Below, one piece after another: positions 59,087 to 64,000 of a DNA stretch of 64,000 nucleotides. Source of the stretch: Methylobacterium sp. (lineage in GTDB: Bacteria; Pseudomonadota; Alphaproteobacteria; Rhizobiales; Beijerinckiaceae); NCBI GenBank assembly GCA_013823325.1, contig PNLY01000010.1:1-64000 (forward strand). The letters run 5' to 3'. Under the pieces are notes generated by a model that saw only the letters and a list, made by a program, of their open reading frames with translations, did no database searches and had not been told where the DNA came from. The position numbers and the translations under genes were made by a program. Position 1 is the first letter of the stretch; each line of letters starts with the position of its first letter.

Positions 59087-60312
59087 GCGACCTCCCCGAA
59101 CAGTGGTCCGAGGTCCTGTGGCTTGTCCGCGATCTTCGCCTTGATGGACTCGCGGGCGCGTTCATCGGGGCCGGCCATCGCGAGCTTCATTCTGCGGGCT
59201 ATATCGGCCTGATAGGCTTCCTCGCGCTCGACCAGCACAGCACGGAAGCCCTCCCGGAAGGCCGCCTCGCCCGTCGTGCCGGTGCCGGCGAAGGGATCGA
59301 GAACGGTGCCGCCCGGCGGCGTCACCAGCCGGCAGAGCCATTGCATCAGGTCCACCGGCTTTACCGTCGGATGCTTCGAGCCGACCCGGTCATTGGCATC
59401 GGCCTTGGAACTATAGAAGAATCGTGCTGCAGACCCGCTATCACCCCGCGGTTCAGCCCGTCCGGCTCTGGACGGCATGTCGCCATAGACATTCGCGAAC
59501 GGTGACGAAGGCTCGTTGCCAGTGACGACGCCCTGCTGACCAGCAGATTCTGGGAAAGCCGACACGACCTCATCGCTGCCGTCGTGGAGAATGTTGGCAG
59601 GCCAGCGGCCAGGCTTCATTTCGCCGTGGTAAAGCGGCCCATCCCCTTCCGGCTTCCAGGTCCCGCCCTCCTTGTCGAGAGTGGCCCCGGGCTTGAAGCG
59701 CTTGATCGTATAGGCGCCACCTTGCGCATCGTCCGCGTGGACGCGGCATCCGTCGATGTTCAGCGCTCCCGTGCCGTGCTGGTGCACGGTCTGTGCGACG
59801 GTGCCGGAGAGGGACTTGCGAGCCAGAACGATAGGCTCCCAAGCCGGCTTTAGGGCCGTGCCCCAACCCGCCCAGTCGCCTTTTTGATTGTGAGACTTCG
59901 GGAACCCGGAGCCGTAAACCCATGCGAGTTGGTCGCGGATTTCGAAGCCCGCGTCTTCGATCGCGCAGACCATCCGGTGGTAAGTCCTCGTGCCGGAGAA
60001 GGCGACGCAGTGACCTCCGGGTTTGAGAACACGCAGCACATCTTCCCAGAACTCAGCGGCGAAGGCTGTCTCGCCAGTGTCCCATCTTTGACCCATGAAC
60101 CCGCGGCCCGTCCGGCCATAGGGGTTCTCGGCGTTCTCTGTCCGCTCGCTGCGTGGCGAATTCGCGAAGCGCTTCACGATTGAAACCAGGGCATAGGGCG
60201 GGTCAGTGACGACAGAGTCGATAGAGGCATCGGCGAGGCCGCGCAGCACCTCCCTGCAATCTCCAGGATGCAGCACCACGCGGCCGTCAAGAAAGGAACG
60301 AGGCTTGCTCAC
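59083..60312 (-). CDS. DNA methyltransferase (beta-class, N6-adenine or N4-cytosine)
   Basis: A 409-residue protein from a GTG at 60312. The catalytic motif IV DPPY lies at 37-40 and the SAM motif I FAGTGTT at 341-347, so the order is IV before I, the beta class that contains CcrM. Between them is a long insert with WPANILHDGSDEV and HPTVKPVDLMQWLCRLV, as in many phage methyltransferases. The target site is unknown. The start overlaps the gene before by four bases. It could protect phage DNA or alter its reading by methylation-sensitive regulators. Confidence 0.9.
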   Translation of the reverse strand: MSKPRSFLDGRVVLHPGDCREVLRGLADASIDSVVTDPPYALVSIVKRFANSPRSERTENAENPYGRTGRGFMGQRWDTGETAFAAEFWEDVLRVLKPGGHCVAFSGTRTYHRMVCAIEDAGFEIRDQLAWVYGSGFPKSHNQKGDWAGWGTALKPAWEPIVLARKSLSGTVAQTVHQHGTGALNIDGCRVHADDAQGGAYTIKRFKPGATLDKEGGTWKPEGDGPLYHGEMKPGRWPANILHDGSDEVVSAFPESAGQQGVVTGNEPSSPFANVYGDMPSRAGRAEPRGDSGSAARFFYSSKADANDRVGSKHPTVKPVDLMQWLCRLVTPPGGTVLDPFAGTGTTGEAAFREGFRAVLVEREEAYQADIARRMKLAMAGPDERARESIKAKIADKPQDLGPLFGEVA

Positions 60313-60563
60313 GCCGCCCTCTTCCGTTCCTGCTCGCGAGCCGAGGCGATACCGTTGGCCGCAGCAGCCGGCGTGCATTCGAGGCGCCAAGCGATATCGA
60401 CGTTGTCGAGGCCGGATCGGAACAGCGCGAGCGCGGCGGAGGCGCCGAACTCATCGAGCTCTTCGTCTCGGACCGTGCGCCCATGGCCGACCAGCATCAG
60501 CGGCCGGACGCCACAGTCGAGTTTGAGCGGGCGAAGGCTGAGGTTGACGCCGTGCGCGATCAT
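60309..60563 (-). CDS. Small hypothetical phage protein
   Basis: An 84-residue protein from the ATG at 60563, in an ATGA overlap with the gene upstream and a GTGA overlap with the methyltransferase. It has DNVDIAWRLECTPAAAANGIASAREQERK, which could be a helix-turn-helix. Its place between the GcrA-like and methyltransferase genes is notable. Confidence 0.6.
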   Translation of the reverse strand: MIAHGVNLSLRPLKLDCGVRPLMLVGHGRTVRDEELDEFGASAALALFRSGLDNVDIAWRLECTPAAAANGIASAREQERKRAA

Positions 60564-61123
60564 GCGGCCCTCCTGATGAGGCGTTTGAAGTTCAGCCGGC
60601 GGTCGGTGTCGCGGGTGAGCTCTCGCGAGGAGCTGAGCCCCTGGCAGTGAGAGCAATAGGAGCCGTTTTCGAGGGCGGGTAGCCCGCAGAAGAACTTCTC
60701 CGAAAACGGGGCGTTCGTCGGCCAGAGCGGCCACCGGCAGAGGCCGTCGGCGATCTGGAAATAGGACAAGGCCTTCGGCTGCCAGACCGCAGCCACGAGG
60801 ACCGGATCCGGCTTCGGCTGCTCGGCCAGGGCCACCACAGGAGCAAGTGCCGGAATCGGAACCGGGGCCAGCTGCGGCGTAGGCGCCTTCGGATCAGTCT
60901 TGGCCTGTCGCGGGATGGCGGCAGAGCTTGTCGCCCGCGCACCGCCGCCGATCTTGCGCCGATGCCGATAGACGACCCCAGCAACAACGCCTCTCTGGAT
61001 GGCGAACTCCTCCGCGATCCGGGTGTAGCTCTTGCCCGCAAGCGCCGCCTGGACAATGGCGAGCTTAATGGCCTCGGGATTGCGGTTCTGTGCGACCGCA
61101 AGCAGCCGGACAGTCCGGCTCAT
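60560..61123 (-). CDS. GcrA-like cell-cycle regulator homologue
   Basis: A 187-residue protein. Residues 15-58 are a helix-turn-helix-like part ([23 protein letters not shown], then [12 protein letters not shown]) like GcrA. After an Ala/Pro linker, residues 125-162 have [27 protein letters not shown], the Cys-rich signature (C129, C146, C157, C160) seen in GcrA-family proteins. Caulobacter GcrA works with sigma-70 and methylated GANTC sites. The phage copy sits beside a DNA methyltransferase. Confidence 0.8.
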   Translation of the reverse strand: MSRTVRLLAVAQNRNPEAIKLAIVQAALAGKSYTRIAEEFAIQRGVVAGVVYRHRRKIGGGARATSSAAIPRQAKTDPKAPTPQLAPVPIPALAPVVALAEQPKPDPVLVAAVWQPKALSYFQIADGLCRWPLWPTNAPFSEKFFCGLPALENGSYCSHCQGLSSSRELTRDTDRRLNFKRLIRRAA

Positions 61124-61365
61124 GGCGCCTCTCCGACCGCCTGGAGGTACAGGTCGAGGATCGCTTCCTCTTCTTTGCGCTCGTCGAGATCGCGCTTGCG
61201 CAGTGCGATGACCTTGCGCAGCACCTTGACGTCGTAGCCACTGGCCTTGGCCTCGGAATAGACCTCGCCGATATCGTCGGAGATGGTCTGTTTCTCTTCC
61301 TCAAGCCGCTCGATGCGCTGCACGATGCTCGTGAGCTGATCGCCTTGAACCAGATCTTCCATCAC
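61120..61365 (-). CDS. GapR-like protein (DUF2312)
   Basis: An 81-residue protein. [62 protein letters not shown] is an almost full DUF2312 domain, the fold of GapR, which binds overtwisted AT-rich DNA ahead of the fork in alphaproteobacteria. The host has its own copy elsewhere, so this is a phage paralogue. It overlaps the GcrA-like gene by four bases. Confidence 0.9.
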   Translation of the reverse strand: MMEDLVQGDQLTSIVQRIERLEEEKQTISDDIGEVYSEAKASGYDVKVLRKVIALRKRDLDERKEEEAILDLYLQAVGEAP

Positions 61366-61712
61366 TCTCGCTCCATCAGTTTCCGCGCCGTCGCCAGCGC
61401 CGTTTCAATCTCGCCCACCGCAGACAGACGAGGGTCCGCGCCAGTTGCGCGAAGGCAGGCCAGCTCGTGTTCGAGCGCCGAAATTTCATGTTCAATCTCG
61501 CGGATGAGCAGGGTCTCAGCGCGGGCGCGTAGCCAGTCGTCGATGCGCTTGAGGCGGCCACGCGCCAGCGTCTCCAGCGTCCCCGGCACCGTGCCGAGGC
61601 GATGGGCAAGCCGCTGGCGCGCGACGGAGAGCGACCCGGAACGCCGGGTCTCCCTGAGCTCCAGCCGCGCGATGATGTCGCGGCTCTGGTCCCGAAACTC
61701 TACGCTGGACAT
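61362..61712 (-). CDS. Hypothetical helical phage protein
   Basis: A 116-residue protein starting [20 protein letters not shown]. It is helical and basic, with [32 protein letters not shown]. It overlaps the GapR gene by four bases and so belongs to the early operon. Not recognised; no clear ribosome site before the start. Confidence 0.6.
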   Translation of the reverse strand: MSSVEFRDQSRDIIARLELRETRRSGSLSVARQRLAHRLGTVPGTLETLARGRLKRIDDWLRARAETLLIREIEHEISALEHELACLRATGADPRLSAVGEIETALATARKLMERE

Positions 61713-61763
61713 GGGTGGCTCATTTGTCCGTCTGGGATGGATGATCGGTCGCAAGGTTCCGTG

Positions 61764-61783
61764 CTCCTGTCTGAGGACAGGAG
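61764..61783. promoter_or_regulatory. 8-bp hairpin before a small plus-strand ORF
   Basis: CTCCTGTC (61764-61771) and GACAGGAG (61776-61783) pair around TGAG. It lies just before the ribosome site of the ORF at 61799, and in the upstream region of the early operon. It may be an operator or a translation control stem. Confidence 0.4.
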
Positions 61784-61798
61784 TGACGGGAGGTGCCA

Positions 61799-61990
61799 GT
61801 GCAGAGGTTGGATTCGATCGTTCGCGAGTTGCTGGCAGGCGTCCGCGCGAGGATCGATGCAGAAAATCTGAGAGACGTTGTCGATAACGACAACACTCGG
61901 GACGGCGCGCGATTTCAGCGCGTCGCTTCCGAGCTTGAGGCGCTGCGTCGGAGGAACAGGCGCAAGCGGCGCGCAAGATCGAAGGAGTGA
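61799..61990 (+). CDS. Small basic protein ORF
   Basis: A 63-residue ORF from a GTG at 61799 with GGGAGG five bases upstream (a GTG six bases earlier is an alternative). It ends in a very basic run (RRRNRRKRRARSKE). It is on the opposite strand of the early operon and might be a real small gene, but support is limited. Confidence 0.45.
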   Translation: MQRLDSIVRELLAGVRARIDAENLRDVVDNDNTRDGARFQRVASELEALRRRNRRKRRARSKE

Positions 61991-61995
61991 GGCCA

Positions 61996-62220
61996 TCACG
62001 CGGCCTCGGTCTTGGGGGCGGGCTTGGCGCCGAAAATCTCTGGGAGCAGATCATGGCGCGAAATGCCGGTAGTCCGCTCGATCTCGACGACCAAGCGCGG
62101 CGACGGCCGGCGCCTCCCCTTCTCCAAGTCGTGGAGATAGCCGGGGCTCGTGCCGATCTTGGCGGCCATCCCCTGCAGCGTCAGCTCGTTGCGAGCGCGG
62201 TATAGATGAAGTGGCGACAT
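61996..62220 (-). CDS. Cro-like XRE repressor
   Basis: A 74-residue protein starting at MSPLHLYRARNELTLQGMA; a start six codons upstream falls inside the operator palindrome and is less likely. RNELTLQGMAAKIGTSPGYLHDLEKGRRRPSPRLVVEIERTTGI is a complete XRE helix-turn-helix. The gene is divergent from the second repressor and heads the lytic operon, as Cro does. Confidence 0.82.
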   Translation of the reverse strand: MSPLHLYRARNELTLQGMAAKIGTSPGYLHDLEKGRRRPSPRLVVEIERTTGISRHDLLPEIFGAKPAPKTEAA

Positions 62221-62228
62221 GAGAGAAT

Positions 62229-62245
62229 GTTCGCACATGGCGAAC
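62229..62245. promoter_or_regulatory. Operator 1 of the divergent repressor region
   Basis: GTTCGC-ACATG-GCGAAC is a perfect 17-bp palindrome around five central bases. It lies between the Cro-like gene and the second repressor and would overlap the promoter of the lytic operon. Confidence 0.75.
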
Positions 62246-62254
62246 GCGACCGCA

Positions 62255-62260
62255 AGTCAA
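62255..62260 (-). promoter_or_regulatory. Candidate -35 element of the leftward (lytic) promoter
   Basis: On the minus strand TTGACT at 62260-62255 is a good -35 box. Seventeen bases further lies operator 1, which would cover a poor -10. Promoter activity is an inference. Confidence 0.45.
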
Positions 62261-62262
62261 AA

Positions 62263-62280
62263 GTTCGCAAATGGCGTGAC
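62263..62280. promoter_or_regulatory. Operator 2 of the divergent repressor region (imperfect)
   Basis: GTTCGC-AAATG-GCG is a copy of operator 1 with the right half partly changed (GCGTGAC). Its start is 34 bp from that of operator 1. A half-site GCGAAC is seen again at 62296-62301. Confidence 0.6.
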
Positions 62281-62313
62281 GCGGAATCGCGGCCAGCGAA
62301 CTACTATCTGGCC

Positions 62314-62715
62314 ATGGATTTTGACGACGAATTCTTCCTGGGCGCGAAGCTCAAAATCTGGCGCAAATCCAGAGGGCTGACGCTTGAGCAGATGGCCGCC
62401 GATATAGGCACGTCGAAAGGCTACCTATCGGATATGGAGAGGGACAAGCGCCCTCTCACGTCGCGCTGGCTTGCGAAGGTTGCCGGGGTCTACGGGACCA
62501 AGGTTTCAGAAATCATCGGGGCTCCTCCGCCGTCTGCCGACCCCGGCGACGACGAAGAGCGAATGGCGAAGCAGATCCTTCGATTGAAGGGGCTTGGGAA
62601 GATCGACAAGGTTCGATGGTATCTGGATCTGCTCGAAGCAGAAGCTCAAAGTGCGCCATCGCCTTCTGACGAAGATGCCACGGCAGCGCGGCAAAGCGCG
62701 AAATCAGGTCGATAA
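62314..62715 (+). CDS. CI-like XRE repressor
   Basis: A 133-residue protein from the ATG at 62314 (MDFDDEFFLGAKLKIWRKSR). Residues 10-65 are an XRE helix-turn-helix (LTLEQMAADIGTSKGYLSDMERDKRPLTSRWLAKVAGVYG). The rest is helical with no protease fold, so it does not self-cleave like lambda CI. It is divergent from the Cro-like gene across two operators. No clear ribosome site precedes the ATG, and TACTAT at 62302-62307 would be a near -10, so it may be translated from a leaderless mRNA. Confidence 0.8.
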   Translation: MDFDDEFFLGAKLKIWRKSRGLTLEQMAADIGTSKGYLSDMERDKRPLTSRWLAKVAGVYGTKVSEIIGAPPPSADPGDDEERMAKQILRLKGLGKIDKVRWYLDLLEAEAQSAPSPSDEDATAARQSAKSGR

Positions 62716-62851
62716 GTTCGGTATCCTCGTCCATCCCACCCCCTCACGCCACCGTTCTTATTTTGTTCACTATGAAGCTGACGTAAAGCCGCCCAACTGA
62801 CAAGGGGAGTCAGCAGAGGAATTCTGTCCTAGATTGGTTAACGGGGTCAGC

Positions 62852-63073
62852 ATGGACAAGGTCGACGCCATCGCCGCCAGTGGGCTTGTCTCTTCCGCGA
62901 CGCTGGCGGCACTCGTCTCGATGCTCCGACGCCGTCACCTCATCTCAGAGCAGGAAGAGCGGGAGATATACGAACACGCCCTGATGCTGCTTGAGATGCA
63001 GCAGGGGCACGCGCCGGAGATCGCAGAGGTCTACGCCGCCGCTCGCGGGGTGATCGAGGATCAGTTGCGGTAG
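62852..63073 (+). CDS. Small helical phage protein
   Basis: A 73-residue protein starting at the ATG at 62852 (MDKVDAIAASGLVSSATLA). The body (LAALVSMLRRRHLISEQEEREIYEHALMLLEMQQ) is helical. It lies downstream of the second repressor and on the same strand; probably part of the lysogeny operon. Function unknown. Confidence 0.6.
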   Translation: MDKVDAIAASGLVSSATLAALVSMLRRRHLISEQEEREIYEHALMLLEMQQGHAPEIAEVYAAARGVIEDQLR

Positions 63074-63132
63074 CGTCCAGATTACTATCGCGGTCGGCTT
63101 GGTGCTCCTCGCCGTCGGCTAGCCATCAATGA

Positions 63133-64000
63133 TCAGTTGTCAGGAATTAGGTCCGTCTGATCCCCAGGCTTCGGGAAAACCTTAGAAAAAAGCCGCTTGA
63201 ACATAGCCCAATTGTCTGATGCCTGCATGAGCGTGATCGTCTTCGTGATTTGCTTTTCGAGATGCGGGTGGCCGACGTCCTCGGTCAAAAACTGGTGGTG
63301 CCGAAGACGACGCCTTCCGAGATCGTCCTTGGGGTTCTTCCGCTTCAGCTCCTCCAACACGCCTTCGGGCAACCGCTCGTAGATGAACTGATTGGTGAAC
63401 TTCCCAACCACGCCGGGGCGTTTTACCGAGGCCGGGTCATACGGCCAATCATGAAGGCGGAACATCTCCTCATAGAACGAGCTCGGAAAGCGCTGCGTCC
63501 AGGGGAGCAAATCTGGCGCGATATATGCCTCCAGAATCTTATGCAGAGCGTCTCGCTTGCGAACCTCTTGGAAGCCGGTCGCCTCGTCGACAAGAGCGAC
63601 AATTCCAACTCGCGCCAGACCGCGAATGATCAACTCACATTGCTGGGCAATTGGGAGTTGCTGCTTCTGGAGAACGCCTGCTGCCCGGGCCGCGAGGACA
63701 GCTTCACATAGCTCGACTAGGGTCTCAGCTTCGTACCCGTACGCGCGGCCACCAGTAGGGGTTATGAAGATTATTGGGTTGCGGACTCGCTCCGCTAAAT
63801 CATTGAAAACGTAAGGCTTAATCCGCTCTCCTGAGGTAAAAAGCTCGAAACGATTCAGGCCGCGCACCATGCTCCCGCCGACCGCCATGTTCATTGCACG
63901 CTGCATGCCAGTTACGGTCAGAACGCGCCGTTCATCGTCGAGCACATAGCAGGGGATTTCGATCTCCCCTATTTTCAGGGGCTTCTTATCGTCGCCGAAT
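63133..64000 (-). CDS. P63C-domain phage protein, cut by the window edge
   Basis: Open to the right edge of the window, with the 5' end outside. The visible C-terminal 289 residues include GEIEIPCYVLDDERRVLTVTGM near the edge, then FEVRKRDALHKIL-like helical parts, and the C-terminal P63C domain with GVLEELKRKNPKDDLGRRRLRHHQFLTEDVGHPHLEKQITKTITLMQASDNW. P63C proteins occur in prophages; the role is unclear. Confidence 0.8.
   Translation of the reverse strand, partial: FGDDKKPLKIGEIEIPCYVLDDERRVLTVTGMQRAMNMAVGGSMVRGLNRFELFTSGERIKPYVFNDLAERVRNPIIFITPTGGRAYGYEAETLVELCEAVLAARAAGVLQKQQLPIAQQCELIIRGLARVGIVALVDEATGFQEVRKRDALHKILEAYIAPDLLPWTQRFPSSFYEEMFRLHDWPYDPASVKRPGVVGKFTNQFIYERLPEGVLEELKRKNPKDDLGRRRLRHHQFLTEDVGHPHLEKQITKTITLMQASDNWAMFKRLFSKVFPKPGDQTDLIPDN

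Noticed and set aside
61362-62054. A 230-codon start for the hypothetical helical protein
   Set aside because: The upstream part is Pro- and Arg-rich and overlaps the control region; the start at 61712 is better.
1-64000. CRISPR array
   Set aside because: No set of short direct repeats with regular spacers was seen; the repeated elements are palindromes between genes.

Overview
The window is GC-rich DNA from an alphaproteobacterium, most likely of the order Hyphomicrobiales (a Bosea-like host would fit). The placement rests on the gene set (a PopZ-type DUF2497 protein next to tolC and valS, DUF1624, CHCC zinc-finger and ChrB/ChrA genes) and on several families of intergenic palindromic repeats. 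It is an inference; there is no rRNA or other phylogenetic marker here.

Bases 1 to about 26.6 kb are ordinary chromosome. In order: a secreted YtpQ/DUF1444-like protein, a SelW-like redox protein, serine acetyltransferase (cysE) and an alpha/beta hydrolase separated by two tandem palindromes, a DUF1624 membrane protein, a CHCC zinc-finger protein, an FAD monooxygenase, a split-barrel flavoprotein, a chrB-chrA chromate operon, a HlyC/CorC-type membrane protein, a DUF938 methyltransferase, an SH3b protein coupled to an L,D-transpeptidase-like protein with EF-hand-like loops, a YqaA/DedA membrane protein, valS, dps, a second split-barrel protein, popZ, tolC, a protein-isoaspartate methyltransferase-like gene, an OmpA-family protein, a LuxR-type regulator, a protein of unknown function and a small membrane protein. 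The larger intergenic gaps hold inverted repeats.

From about 26.8 kb to beyond the right edge lies a prophage of a contractile-tailed phage. Its left end carries a cassette of overlapping small plus-strand genes, led by an unknown protein, a PP-loop (PAPS-reductase-like) enzyme and a conserved protein with a PPCQRWG motif. This cassette converges on one very long minus-strand transcription unit. Read in its own direction from about 62.2 kb that unit holds: a Cro-like repressor, a GapR-like protein, a GcrA-like protein, a DNA methyltransferase, a KOW-like protein, a DUF1376 replication-type protein, a NusG-like factor, an intergenic terminator, terminase small subunit, an HNH endonuclease, terminase large subunit (frameshifted at a run of seven G), portal, Mu-F-like head protein, DUF2213 head protein, cement protein, DUF2184 capsid, connector genes, DUF3383 sheath, DUF3277 tube, tail chaperone with a -1 slippery site, tape measure with a lysozyme domain, baseplate and spike genes, fibre genes, then a second terminator and the lysis genes (amidase, lipoprotein, holin-like and membrane proteins). 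Two secreted proteins on the opposite strand interrupt the tail genes. The lysogeny side (a second XRE repressor, a small protein and a P63C protein cut by the window edge) lies at 62.3 to 64 kb. No integrase or attachment site is seen, so the prophage extends past the window.

The most interesting signals are: the phage-borne pair of alphaproteobacterial cell-cycle DNA-binding families (GapR and GcrA) beside a methyltransferase; the NusG-like gene directly before a terminator that guards the late genes; the PP-loop/PPCQRWG pair; the canonical -1 frameshift site in the tail chaperone; and the broken terminase.
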